A DNA stretch of 64,000 nucleotides from Blepharisma stoltei (lineage: Eukaryota > Ciliophora > Heterotrichea > Heterotrichida > Blepharismidae). This document shows, piece after piece, positions 12,811 to 23,649 of this stretch (the first letter of the stretch is position 1; every line of letters begins with the position of its first letter). The stretch is taken from the NCBI GenBank assembly GCA_914767885.1, contig CAJZBQ010000011.1, forward strand, positions 248,001 through 312,000, given 5' to 3'. Below the pieces are notes generated by a model. It made no database searches and was not told where the DNA came from. It saw only the letters and a list, made by a program, of their open reading frames with translations. Position numbers and translations under genes: made by a program.

Positions 12811-13203
12811 CTCCCCCCCCCCCCTCCGTGAGCGAACAAAACCATTAGAAAAATCGCCATTTTTTGACCAAAAACCCACCCTCCGTGAGTGAACAAAAAT
12901 TTTTTTAATAGAAAAAATTTTAATGGAAAAAATTTTGATATATAAGTGATAATTAGTATAATGAAATCTAGAGCTAATTCTGTTTTTAATTTTAAACAAA
13001 TTGCGTTTTTTAAAACATAAATTTTGCAAATTAAATTAATATTTGCTTCCCAATTTTTGCAAATTAGGATTTTTTAAATTTCGAAAAAAATATTTTTTAT
13101 AAAAATTTATATATAAATTTTTTTTTAAAAAAAAAAAAATTAACCCCCCTCCGTGAGCGAACAAAATTTTTTTGTTCGCTCACGGAGGGGGGGGGGGGAG
13201 TAA
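12811..13203 (+). mobile_element. CTCCC MITE upstream of ligase IV
   Basis: A 393-bp full-length forward copy, TAA at 12808-12810 and 13201-13203. The outer ends carry GTGAGCGAAC and the inner left copy GTGAGTGAAC. A long poly-C/poly-G run sits at both tips. It lies about 100 bp upstream of the ligase start. Confidence 0.93.
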
Positions 13204-14176
13204 GGAAAAGCATTGGAAAGCTAAACTTTTTGAAATTAATATTGATTATAAATTTTATTCAAAAATGTGATCCATGGCCAAAAAATAGCCTTATAGGGCT
13301 ATTTTCAGAGAAAACCCATAATATAAACTGGATACAATGTATTTGAATTTTATTTATTTTATGAAGAATTAAATCGAAAAAATTCGTTAATCAATGTGTA
13401 ACTTGTTTAAATATTATTCCCTTTATTAAATTAGATCAAAGCTATATATATAATAATTATTAATATCACCTATAAAAAATTTCCATTAAAAAACTAAAAT
13501 TTTGTTCTCAATTATAAGTAGGGTTTAATTTATCCAAAAAATAGAAAATTTTACAGATATTTGTTCATATTTAAAGAGGGAAGTAAAGAATAAGTTTTGC
13601 ATGCAAAACGATAAGTGGTCGCATTAATTTGGTTTTGAATTCTACAAGCCAAGTGGATTTTAACATATTAAGATTTGAAATTGCCAGGTCTTCGTGCATT
13701 TCTTCGTTTTGGCAATCTATACCCCAAAGCGAAATTAACATTACATATATAAAATATCCGATTTATATATTTAGAAAAATAAATACGAATGCTAGATTTA
13801 ATTTGCTTGCTCTCCCTCTCCCTCTCCGTAGCTACAAAATATTTTTATGAATAAAATAGAGATATAAACTATAATAATTAAAATTTCCAATAGTGGTTAG
13901 CATACATAATAAAATTTGATGCACAAATAATCAGTTGAATTCATATTTTTTGATTCTTAAAGGATTCTGTTAGCGTACAAAATAAATGCTAAATTTTTAT
14001 CTTAACGTATTTAACAAATCCTTAATACTCAGAAAATGGTAAAAAATTTTTACAATCCTATCTCAATATCAAATTTTTTATTATAGAGTAGTTTCTTTAG
14101 AAATCCAAAAAACCAGTGCTTTTAATGGACTGGTAGTTTTCATTGATGGACGCAGGAAAATGTCATAAATAATAAA
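13204..14176. other. Intergenic region, no gene recognised
   Basis: About 970 bp, AT-rich. A 73-codon frame at 13629-13850 has no recognisable composition or motif. No RNA gene or repeat end is seen. Confidence 0.5.
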
Positions 14177-15829
14177 ATGGGTACATGCACTTCTAAAGAA
14201 GACCAGGCCGCTACTAATAAGCCAGTTCACATCAGAGTTCCAGATTTTGACTATCTCAACCGTGCCAAAAAATTGATCTGTCACGTGACGCCAGAATCGG
14301 TCGAAAAGCACCAGTTTAAGTCAAAAATCAAAATCCGAGCTGACTCTACCGTTGGCTATCTTTCAAACGACAGAATGATGGTTGTTGGAGGCAGCGACAG
14401 TTCTGGATACTCTACAAACAATGCTTGCATCATTGATAACAAAAATAAAAGCGCGACTATAATTGCTCGGCTTCCAATTTCTGCTAAGGAAGGAGCTCTA
14501 TTGGAATATAATGAGTGGGTATTTTATGTTGGAGCTGTCATAGAAGATGAAGAATCCATATTATACTTAGTTATCAAGAATAGTCCATTAAGGAACATTT
14601 TTTGGTTGGCCAGGCAATAAGCTGGCTTGCCAAATTCGTAGGCGCCATATTTTCTGGCTAGCCAAATTTAAGAATGGCGAACCAAAAAATGCTCCTTAGT
14701 GGGATATTCTTGGCAAAAAGGTATAGGAGTTTCTGGAGCTCCAGTTATGAGATATAATCTAAATGAAAATTACTGGGAAGTATTTATCCATGAAGAAAAA
14801 AAGAAAAAATCTAGGCACCATGAAGACGAGCCCAACCCCAATATAAAAGAATTCAGGCTCAAAGATTTATTGTATCCTGGGTGCTTTATTATTCACTCAA
14901 AAATCTATTTTGTTGGTGGACAAAGAATCAACTCAAAAGGGAAGCTTAGGTCAAGCAAAAAGATGTTTTCGCTAGACTGTAAAAACCTTAAAGTGAAAAA
15001 AGAAGATATTAGATTGCCTATAAAAGTTATTAAGCCAGTTTGTGCATCAGGATCTGGGCATGCTATTATCGCAGGAGGAGAAAATCCTAAAACTAAAAAA
15101 CATAGCCAGTACTGCTATCTGTTTTCTCTTGATCCTCAGCCAGATTTCAAACTTATGGAAGTCATTGGCTTTTCACTCACAGAAGAATATCCAGCTATTT
15201 ATATCCCAGGTAGAGGGCCAATATTTATTAACTACCCAGGAGCTGCGTTTAAAGACAAACACGCTGCTAATTGGCATCGTTTAGATATCGCCAAAATTGC
15301 CAATGATGACGATAACCAAATCATTAGCCACCACAAATATACAGTAGAAAAAGCGACTTCAAGTGAAGACCCTCACGAAACTTATATGAAAATGTCTGTA
15401 GAAGTCGAAAAATCAGAAAAAAAGCAGAAAAAAGTAGAAACAAAACAAATTGACACAAAAATCGAGGTCGGGAAAGAAAATGGTAAAAAAGGTGCATTGG
15501 AGGAGCCTGAAGCTGAAGCAGAGGTAAATGCTGGGAAAAAAGGTGGAAAAATGAAGGTCCAGTTTGAAGAAAACTCAGAGGTAAAGGTGAGCAAAAGGAA
15601 AAAGAAGATAGAGGTAGAAGTTGAACAAGAAATAATCGAAAATAATGAAGAAGAGGAAAGAGTGGAAAAGAAAAAAAAGAAGAGAAAGCATCATTCGAAA
15701 GGAAGCTCTGATGAAAATAATGCAGCAGTTGAAGTAGATGCTGAAATTCCAGGCCTAAAAGCAGGCAAAGCTCCTGTATTTAAAGCTGAGGTCAAGGTAT
15801 CGAAGAAGAAAAAACATTCTGAAGACTAG
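14177..15829 (+). CDS. Kelch-like, acyl-anchored protein with lysine-rich tail
   Basis: A 507-residue protein after removing a 129-bp insertion (14572-14700). It begins MGTCTSKEDQ, a good N-myristoylation/palmitoylation signal. The middle has beta-propeller-like repeats (MMVVGGSDSSGY, KIYFVGGQRINSKG, HAIIAGGENPKTK), suggesting a degenerate kelch fold. The last ~130 residues are very rich in K and E and resemble a flexible cytoskeletal or nucleolar tail. In-frame joining gives ILYLVGYSWQKGIGV. Specific function unknown. It could be a membrane- or cilium-associated adaptor, but that is inference. Confidence 0.8.
14572..14700. mobile_element. Palindromic short IES, 129 bp
   Basis: Almost the whole element is an inverted repeat. 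The left arm reads CAAGAATAGTCCATTAAGG then ACATTTTTTGGTT. The right arm is its complement with a few changes. CTTAGT occurs at 14566-14571 and 14695-14700; deleting 129 bp between the copies keeps the host frame and removes a stop. Confidence 0.75.
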
Positions 15830-15958
15830 CTAAGAGCTAAATATTAAACAAATTTATATAAATTCTTGCAAGTCTCCTAAAATCGATTATTTTTGTATCA
15901 TGGACAATTTCAATAAAATCTGTTAAATTAAATAAAACGTATTAATTATAAAACCAAG

Positions 15959-16908
15959 ATGAACCAAAATAATCCGTATTTTTTATGTAGCGATTACGTA
16001 TTTAAGCTTGTTATTATTGGCGACTCAGGAGTTGGAAAATCATGCCTTCTCATTCGATATGCCGAAAACACTTTTGCAGAGACTCACGTAGCTACAATTG
16101 GGGTCGATTTTTTGCTGACTCACCCCTCCGCGAATAAAAAAAAAACTATTCGTAAGGAGAGTTAATTTTATTTTTTAAAAAAAATTATATGTAAATTTAG
16201 AGTAAAACTTTTTTTGGAAGCAAAATTAATTTAATTTATTTTTTTATAAAAAAATGATGTTTAAATTTAACAGAATTAGTTAAAGGTTTCATTATAATAA
16301 TTATCACTTATATATCACAATATATAAAAGATTTTTACATTAAAAAATTTTTGTTCACTCGTGGAGTTTTTTTTTTACCTAAAAATATGATTTTTCCAAT
16401 CGTTTTATTATTCGCTCACGGAGGGGGAGTGAGAAATCTTTCAATTGATGGCGAATCAGTGAGGCTACAAATAGTATTTTTAACATAGTGAGATACAGCT
16501 GGCCAAGAACGCTTCCGAACAATAATAACAGGTTATTATAGGAATGCTGACGGAGTTATTTTTGTTTTTGATAAAACTAAAAGAGATAGTTTTGATCATA
16601 TTGAAGATTGGCTTAAAGAGGTAGAACGATACTCCAGCGCAAAAGTTGTGAAAGTTTTAGTAGGCAATAAAGCTGACCTGCAGCCTCATGCAGTTACAAC
16701 TGAAGAAGCCAAATTAAAAGCAGACCAATTAAATCTTGAATATATAGAAGCAAGCGCAAAGAGCGCATTTCAGGTCGATTTGATTTTTGACTCAGTTGCA
16801 AGAAAAATCATACAAAAAACTCATGAAGCAGGAATTGTGCCTTTGCCAGAGCCAAAAAACAAATTAAGCTCAAGTGCCTCAAAACAAACTCAAGGTTGTT
16901 GTTGGTAA
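15959..16908 (+). CDS. Rab-family small GTPase
   Basis: A 206-residue Rab, closest in look to Rab1/Rab35. Motifs: [10 protein letters not shown] (P-loop), TIGVDF (switch I), WDTAGQERF (switch II, W = TGA), GNKADL, EASAK, and C-terminal GCCW supplying prenylatable cysteines. It would direct vesicle traffic. A MITE (16119-16432) interrupts just after VDF, and a 15-nt intron (16474-16488) precedes WDTAGQ. After removal the length is 621 nt. Next gene on the same strand begins about 45 bp downstream. Subfamily assignment is tentative. Confidence 0.94.
16119..16432 (-). mobile_element. CTCCC MITE in Rab gene, TGA duplication
   Basis: A 314-bp diverged reverse copy. The left tip CTCACCCCTCCGCGAA and right tip GCTCACGGAGGGGGAG are flanked by TGA (16116-16118 and 16430-16432), not TA. 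Excision gives [14 protein letters not shown] in frame. Confidence 0.87.
16474..16488 (+). other. 15-nt intron (Rab)
   Basis: GTATTTTTAACATAG. Removing it places the TGA-encoded Trp directly after LQI, giving the invariant [12 protein letters not shown] of Rab proteins. This shows both the 15-nt intron size and the TGA=Trp code in one place. Confidence 0.95.
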
Positions 16909-16954
16909 GACTAAGTTTAATATTAAATATGAAACTCATAAAGCTACTAATAAA

Positions 16955-18415
16955 ATGACTTCAGTAAAGAACGAAAGCAAAACCCTCTATAAAGAAAAAG
17001 AGCAGCGATCACGTACTTTAAGTAAAAAAAATAATTTGCCAGTAGTATCTCGCATAATTCAAACTAGGAAATTTAAATTCTTCGAAGAAGGAAAAAACCC
17101 ATCAAGTTCTGCGCCGAATTTTTTAGCTAAAAAAGAAAATAATTTTTTTGAAATTTCTAAGCCATTTGAAAGAAAAATTCAATTGCCATTGCTGAAAAGC
17201 ACAAAAATCCAGAATAAAGGAAAGTTTGGCTCGATGTCGAAAACTGTTCCTTTTGGGGAACGGCTTTTTATAGCAGATAGTGATTACCCTGATGTAATTT
17301 CATGTTTGAAATCAAGAGGATGAAGAGAATGCCAGGAATTGAATAAAGATAGATGCATTTTAAAATTTCTGAAAAATCCGAAACTCCCTGAATCTATTAA
17401 ACCTAATCAAATTATTAACCATTTGTCAAGAATTGACGAGGTCTCCACAAAAGTAAAAATCTGCAGAAATTTGAAAAAATTCCCTATAAGCTATGATTTT
17501 TTTCCCGAATGTTATATTATTAGCCCAAAAGATTCAGCGGATGAGTTTATAGAGGCTTTTAAGAGAAACCAAGCAGAGTCTATATTAAAGCTTTATAAAG
17601 AAAACGAAAGCCAAGTAACTCATGATGATTTAATCAAATCGCTAAATATTATACAAAGAAAAATAGAAGAAAAACCAATAAAAAAAGGTATAGAAAATTA
17701 TAATAGCCTGGTAGAAAATTTTTTAAAAGTCCTGGAAAATGATAAACAGTATAAAATTAGAGGAACAAAAAACATATGAATTGTAAAACCAGGGTTTAAA
17801 TCAAGAGGAAGAGATATAATGCTATATAGGTCACTTGAAGAAATTTTGGAGTACACTAAAAACAATTCTTGGGTTATCCAAAAATATATAGAAAACCCTC
17901 TGATTATAAACAAATATAAATTTGATATCCGCCAATGGGTATTGGTCACTTGTTTCTCTAATTTTGAAATATTTTTCTATAAGCAATGCTATTTGCGTTT
18001 TTCAGCTAAAGAATACGATTTATCTGAAATTAATGACCTATATATTCATTTAACAAATAACTCTATAGCAAAATATAGCCCTCTGTTTAGCCAGAATGAA
18101 AGTATGTGGCATATTGATCAATTTCGCCAATGACTAATAGAAAAAAATAATGATGATATATGAGATAAATCTATACTACCTAAAGTCAAAAACATTGTAT
18201 TAAATACAATTAAGTCAGCTAAAGAAAAAATTTCTGCGAAAAGAAATACTTTTGAGCTCCTTGGGTTTGATTTTATGATTGATTCGGATTTCAAGCCTTG
18301 GCTAATAGAAGTGAATACTAGTCCTGCCATGGATTATAGCACAGTAAGATATATTTAGAACATAACTAAAGAACTTGTCCAGCAAGTACTTCCAGACACT
18401 CTAAAAGTGATATAG
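16955..18415 (+). CDS. TTLL3: Tubulin-tyrosine-ligase-like enzyme, TTLL3-type glycylase
   Basis: A 481-residue ATP-grasp ligase that likely adds glycine to tubulin tails of cilia. Motifs match TTLL3/8: WIVKPGFKSRGRDIML, WVIQKYIENPLII, KFDIRQWVLVTC, CYLRFSAKEY, HLTNNSIAKY, FELLGFDFMID and WLIEVNTSPAMDYS. Several Trp are TGA. A 15-nt intron near the end (18344-18358) removes an in-frame TAG, so the protein continues NITKELVQQVLPDTLKVI and stops at TAG 18413. ATG 16955 was chosen because upstream codons overlap the Rab stop. A polyglutamylase is less likely given KSRGRDIM and KFDIRQW. Confidence 0.88.
18344..18358 (+). other. 15-nt intron (TTLL3-like)
   Basis: GTAAGATATATTTAG follows NTSPAMDYST and contains an in-frame stop. 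Splicing adds 18 residues typical of the family C-terminus. Confidence 0.88.
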
Positions 18416-19053
18416 CATCTGAAATATTTTAGATCATTATTGACCATACATTTTAATTTTTCAAAATTAATTTATATTTGCCAGCTTTTTTGAAAAGTAA
18501 AAAGGAAAACGAAAAATCCGGTTTATGGTTTTAAGATGCCTAATCAGACTTAGACTGCATAAGGCAGGTGCCCCTGAACCATATTTTTCTTATCGGTATT
18601 CTGTTGGGGCATAGCAATCTATTATGGTGCATAAACTATACTTGATTATGACTTTGGCTTCATCCAGTGAATTTATCTCAGCAAAGATGGAGGAGTATTC
18701 AAACTCAGCCATCCTTAACGCTTGATTTCCATCAGGGGAAATATCATTTCTGGAATCCAGCGACCAACCCAAAGTTGTGGAGTCTGATCTTTGTGAATGC
18801 TTGACAGACTAAGTTGGTAAGCACGAAAGCTGGAAGAAAGCCTCTAATTATTAGAAAATAAGCTTGAGCTAGTGAAACAAGTAAGTGATCAGTAGCTCCA
18901 CAAGTAACTTTTTCGTGAAAGCCCTAACGTAAGTAACATAAAACAAAGGCGTTAAACTTTAAATTAATTAAATTGATACTTGATTATTCTTCTGACCCAA
19001 CTGCATCAATTGGAGGCTTCGAAAAGTTATCACAAAGTTTATAATAAATTAAA
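18416..19053. other. Spacer with possible old insertion
   Basis: Between two convergent genes. 18480-18900 is GC-richer than its flanks and resembles the SINE-like insertions in composition. I cannot see a head motif or a flanking duplication, so it is left unassigned. Confidence 0.35.
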
Positions 19054-20267
19054 TTAATAAGATTTCGAATATTTTTTTACCCAAATATAAAATGCTGAAA
19101 TATTTGTAAGAAAAGGTATGACGTATACTAATAAGATGCTTGCCCAATGCTTTATTCTTCTTTCCCATATGGATTGATAGCAGAAATAAGGGGTATTTGG
19201 ATGAGAGAAAAGGTCGCTGATTTTTAAGGAGTGATGCAACTGAATGCTGCCAAAGGAATCTCTGAGATCAATATTAATGCTATCATTTGATATTTCAATA
19301 GAGGCAAAACTTCTATCGTAAATTCTACTACCAATGTTGTATGTGAAGGGGTAACAGGCTTCAAGATATAAACTTGTGAGGAAGCCATATTGGGTATTAA
19401 CAGAGTGAGTTAACCCACTTGAGACTATTTCATAGATAGGGTAGCTATAACAGTCAATTTTTATATTGCTGTATATTGAATTTCGCATAATTAATTATAA
19501 AAAATTAAATCTATTATTAATGCAAAATAAAGTAAAATTTCAGAATGATGAACGTCTCCAGTTACCAAAATAACTCCAGGTTTGCTATCAAGAATATCTA
19601 GCATTCTTTTTCTGCCTTTTTCGAACCACTTTTCAGTCACTGTAATTCTGTCTTCAACATTGATTTGCAGCCCATTCATAACTAAATATAAATCAGCTTT
19701 ATCGTCAAGCTCATTTTTAAGCCACTCCCATTGTATTTCTCCTAGGTTATCAGAATCTGGTCCTGGGGGATCTAAATAAGTCCTATCATCCAGCAAAATA
19801 ACTTTTATTTTCTTCCCATTTTCAATAAAATCATAAGAATCATAAATTCCTTCTCTTTGGTATCTGATGCTGTTTTTAGGCTCATCAATAAAATCAAGAA
19901 AAAGTTCTTTAGACAAGCTTTTATAAGGATAGTATTTATTTTCATTATTTTTTCCGTAATCGTGGTCATCTCATACACCTAATATCCTTATAGATTCTCG
20001 CAGCTCCTTGTAGCCTTCAGCATTTTTTAGAGTTGCATATTTCTTTTTTCATTCTTCTTCAGTTGCAGACCGGAAAACAAGTGGCAAAATCATTTGATCA
20101 GCATAAATTGCATCTCCAAGTCATATAAATGCGTCAGGATTAAGAGCCTTTATTGATTTTCAGATGTCTGGGTTTGATGCACCAAAAAGTCCTGCACATG
20201 AACCAACAGTTAATAGCAAAGCTGTTGCTTTATAGATTGTAAAAATAAGCCAAAGTAGTAATGCCAT
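19054..20267 (-). CDS. PhoD-like metallophosphatase, membrane-bound
   Basis: A secreted or membrane-anchored alkaline-phosphatase-D-type enzyme. It begins MALLLWLIFTIYKATALLL, then GSCAG, FIWLGDAIYAD, GVWDDHDYGKNN, VILLDDRTY, VMNGLQIN, VILVTGDVHHSEIL and YEIVSSGLTHS, the metal-binding order of the family. A C-terminal hydrophobic segment (ILLVYVIPFLTNISAFYIWV) suggests a membrane anchor. Many Trp are TGA. After VHHSEIL the frame breaks. Removing about 59 bp between TA dinucleotides (19474-19475, 19533-19534) gives 384 residues in frame. Substrate cannot be told. Confidence 0.88.
19476..19534. mobile_element. Candidate short IES, about 59 bp, in PhoD-like gene
   Basis: AT-rich stretch with a stop and a frame change between EIL and DCYSYPIYEIVSSGL. 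A TA-to-TA deletion of 59 bp restores one open frame. Other TA pairs nearby are possible, so the ends are approximate. Confidence 0.45.
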
Positions 20268-20680
20268 TTTAAGTTTGCAAAGATAAGATTTTCCAGTTGT
20301 TTAATAAATAATGTTTAATTAATTGAATTATTTATCTTATTGATAGCAACGCAAGCTTTACATTTATGAATATATTTTTTAATTTCTATTAATAAGATAG
20401 ATTTATATTATATATAATAAGCAAATAGTATTAGGGGTATCATATTTTTAGTTCAAAATTATTTAAACTACACTGGAGTAGTGTGGGAAACTTAATTAAC
20501 TGTAAGAATTATCTTTTTAGTACGTCGTCTAAGAATTTATTTTAATTATGCATTATTCAGCCTAATGTAACTTGGAACTCTTTAATTTTAACTGAAAAAG
20601 GAATTACATGATTATTTTAATCTGAGAGTTTATTAAATCATTACAAATAACCCGGTTGCAGAAATAAACTACAGAGAAAG
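20268..20680. other. Divergent intergenic region
   Basis: About 410 bp between divergent PhoD-like and Vti1 genes, presumably holding both promoters. It is AT-rich. No specific motif is recognised. Confidence 0.5.
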
Positions 20681-21395
20681 ATGGCAGAGCTCTTCAAAGG
20701 CTACGAAAATGATTTCTCGAAATACATTGCAAGTGCCAACAAAAAGATAGCGCTACTCCCTTCAGCCCCAAAACCAGACGCAATCCTGGCAGAGGCTAGG
20801 CACGATATTCAAGATGCAGAGCATTGGCTCCGACAAATGGAAAGTGAAATTCTAACGATGCCAGCTCAGTTATCATCCCAATATCAGCCTCGTCTTAAAA
20901 GACATCAAGAAAATTTATTCTTTTTTGTATAAATCCACTATTAAAATCTTATTTTTTCCTATAAAATCTTTTTTTCTTTTTTATTCCTTAATTAGCACTA
21001 ATCCTATATTGCAACTTAAAAAATCCCTAAGCTCTGAACAAACTCGCAAGAACAAAGTTGATTTAATGGGGAAAACAGGCCCTGATTCAAGAGAAAAGCT
21101 TCTCAATTCAAATGAAATTCTCCAAGAAAGCGGCGACACACTTGAAAGAACTTACAGGCTCGGACTTGAAAGCGAACAAATAGCTAGCGACGCTCTTGGA
21201 AATTTAAAAGGCCAAAGAGTTCAAATACAGAAAATAAATGAAAAAGTGAATGATGTCGGAAGCAACGTGAACAAGGCTAATAGGGTTATTGGGTCTATGA
21301 ATCGAAGAAGAATATGAATGAAAATTATAATGCTCATAATTATTGTACTTTTGATGGTTGCGTGTGCGGTGGCTCTATACATCAAAGTTGGATAG
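20681..21395 (+). CDS. VTI1: Vti1-type Qb-SNARE
   Basis: A 207-residue tail-anchored SNARE of Golgi/endosomal fusion. The N-terminal three-helix domain starts MAELFKGYENDFSKYI. The SNARE motif runs through LERTYRLGLESEQIASDAL and VNDVGSNVNKANRVI. A C-terminal anchor follows (MLIIIVLLMVACAVALYI). A TGA Trp (21315-21317) precedes the anchor. The frame breaks at RHQENL. Removing 91 bp between TA dinucleotides (20916, 21007) restores ENLLQLKKSLSSEQ and a length divisible by three. Confidence 0.92.
20918..21008. mobile_element. Short IES, 91 bp, in Vti1
   Basis: AT-rich, pyrimidine-rich, with stops in the host frame. The direct repeat TATT starts at 20916 and again at 21007. No inverted ends are apparent. 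Confidence 0.75.
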
Positions 21396-21438
21396 CTTAT
21401 AATTAACTTTATAATAAGTTTAACATAAATATAAATAA

Positions 21439-22578
21439 TTACTCTCCGGAAGGGGGTTCAGCAGATGTTATTCGGCTGCCTATGAATTTTGGCCTTTTAA
21501 CCTTTTTTAGGCAAGCTTTTCCAGGGTTTCCAGCTTTTCTTTTGATAGGAGGCTGCAAATCAAGTTCTTGCAAGGGCGCATCTTTTATTTCTTTGTCTTT
21601 CATCACCATATTCATAAGTTCAAACGTCCCTTTTAGCGACATAGAGCATACTGCCACATAAGTTAATTTCTGAGGATTAATTTTTTCTACAAAGGTTTGC
21701 ATTTCATAGTAATTCGAATGCAAAGAATAAGGAACTTTCTAAATGAATTTTACATAGAAATATTTTCCATCCTTGCTGTAATACTTATACCACCCAGATA
21801 GGAAAATCCCTATAGTTGAAGATCCTTCTTTATTCCTTGGGATGATATTTTTCATTTCTGCTTTTGATACTACGTGGATCCAGCCATCCTCTTCATTAGT
21901 GCTGAATAAGTCAGGCCTGACATTTAAAAGCTGGATTCTGTTGAACATTGATTGGTTAACTACAATTCGTGTATTGAAATGGAGTGAAAGGTCAATTAAT
22001 AGATGCTCTCTTCCAAAATTCTCAATAGCAAGCCATATGTCAGATTCTGGGTTTTCATCAATTGCATCAATTATCATTTGAGTGCATACTTCTCTTGGAG
22101 GGAAATTATATTCTGGGCTACAAAATGTATTGTCCAGAAACAAATGATTTATGGTAATTGCCTGTCCTGAACTGTCAAGCAAAGCAGGGTGCTCAAGCAT
22201 CGACGGAATATACCTAAAATCCCCAGTATGAAGAACAGTCCCCATTTCGCCTTGAAACAAAATCATAACAGCTCCTATACAGTGGTTTGCATCAATAAAC
22301 GTCACATTGACTCCTTTGCTTTTTTGCGTGTTCAGAGGAACCCAATGCGTTTCTCCAATTTCTAATGCAAAAATATTTGGAATATCCGGGAATCTGTCAT
22401 GCAGCATAAGTGCAGTTGGCGGGGAACAATAAATAGGCCCACGATTTCAAGAAGGTGAAAGTCCTTGATAATGATCAGAATGCATATGCGTTAAAAAGAA
22501 TACGTAGAAAGGATTTTCCAATTCTGCTGAGTGTTTAAACCCATCTACTACAATATTTGTATTTGGAATCAGTACCAT
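21439..22578 (-). CDS. SNM1/Apollo-type beta-CASP nuclease
   Basis: A 379-residue metallo-beta-lactamase/beta-CASP DNA nuclease of the DCLRE1 (SNM1) group, used in crosslink repair, telomere protection or end processing. Motifs: FFLTHMHSDHYQGLSPSWNRGPIYCS (HxHxDH motif, W = TGA), VTFIDANHCIGAVMILF, VLHTGDFRY, FLDNTFC, and a late block SNYYEMQTFVEKINPQ with the expected Ser/Tyr region. The HSDHYQGLSPSWNRGPIYCS context favours SNM1 proteins over CPSF73. It lacks extra N-terminal domains, so it resembles Apollo (DCLRE1B). Which SNM1 role it has is not determined. Confidence 0.88.
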
Positions 22579-22707
22579 TTCTTTATATTCTTTTATATAT
22601 AAATTTTTATTTTTCAAAAAGACTTGAGTTTTAAGCCAATTTTTTTTAAAAAGTTTTATCTGGCAATATTAATTTTTAAATCAAAGGGTTCTTATAAGCC
22701 TAAATAA

Positions 22708-23064
22708 TTAAAGTTTTGGAGATTTAGGGAGAATGTCAGGAGTGAACTTGCTAGCCTTTGCCATGTTTCCTTTAATTTTCATCTTTCCTTGCATAAAAGC
22801 GACTTGTGGGTTGAGCTTGCCTTGTGCGACAGCAATTAAATCGTCATCGGTCATGGTGAAGGTGGCATCTGCGGTTCCAACTCTTCCTTTAGCGAATGAC
22901 CCTGATCCGTTCTTAAGATCAATTGTAAAAACAACTGGCTCAGCACCAGGTGCAGGGAGAATTTCAAAGTGATAGACTGCTCCAATCTTCTTGACAAGAT
23001 CTGCGCCGTTTGTTTGGAGAATTGGTGCCATCTCGCTGAAAAGCTTTTCGGATTTAAGAGCCAT
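22708..23064 (-). CDS. SCP2 sterol-carrier domain protein
   Basis: A 118-residue stand-alone SCP2 domain. It has the core DLVKKIGAVYHFEILP, a run of FTIDLKNGSGSFAKG, then ADATFTMTDDDLIAVAQGKL and QVAFMQGKMKIKGNM, the standard order of the family. It would bind lipids or acyl-CoA. The C-terminus ends SPKL, a possible weak PTS1-like peroxisomal signal. No insertions. Length is typical of single-domain SCP2 proteins. Confidence 0.93.
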   Translation of the reverse strand: MALKSEKLFSEMAPILQTNGADLVKKIGAVYHFEILPAPGAEPVVFTIDLKNGSGSFAKGRVGTADATFTMTDDDLIAVAQGKLNPQVAFMQGKMKIKGNMAKASKFTPDILPKSPKL

Positions 23065-23150
23065 AATTTTTTATCGCCATGTTTTTGTGTGATGACGGCA
23101 CTAGCTCTATGAATAAAAAAGTATAAATTGATTTACAGATATTTATTTAA

Positions 23151-23539
23151 CTCCCCCCCCCCCTCCGTGAGCGAACAAAACCATTAGAAAAATCGCCATT
23201 TTTTGACCAAAAACCCACCCTCCGTGAGTGAACAAAAATTTTTTTAATAGAAAAAATTTTAATGGGAAAAAAATTTTGATATATAAGTGATAATTAGTAT
23301 AATGAAATCTAGAGCTAATTCTGTTTAATTTTAAACAAATTGCGTTTTAAAACATAAATTTTGCAAATTAAATTAATATTTGCTTCCCAATTTTTGCAAA
23401 TTAGGATTTTTTTAAATTTCGAAAAAAAAAATTTTTTTTATAAAATTTATATATAAATTTTTTTTAAAAAAAAAAAATTACCCCCCTCCGTGAGCGAACA
23501 AAATTTTTTTGTTCGCTCACGGAGGGGGGGGGGGAGTAA
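23151..23539 (+). mobile_element. CTCCC MITE, intergenic
   Basis: A 389-bp full-length forward copy, TAA at 23148-23150 and 23537-23539. Outer motifs GTGAGCGAAC. Nearly identical to the copy at 12811-13203. Confidence 0.93.
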
Positions 23540-23649
23540 GGAATAATGGAAAATTAAATCATTAAAATTTTTCATTTTTAAAAAATTATTTTATTACAAA
23601 TATGAATTTATAGAAAAAATGCTTATGCCAAGATGGAGGAAAATATTAT

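Noticed and set aside
12799-13029. Short ORFs at MITE tips and interiors (also near 39308-39493, 52002-52346, 24598-24792, 47.5 kb)
   Set aside because: They translate the repeated MITE sequence (for example FVHSRRGG from the inverted tip) and recur at every copy. No codon bias or start context supports protein.
13629-13850. 73-codon plus-strand ORF
   Set aside because: No motif, AT-driven composition, no neighbour context; probably chance.
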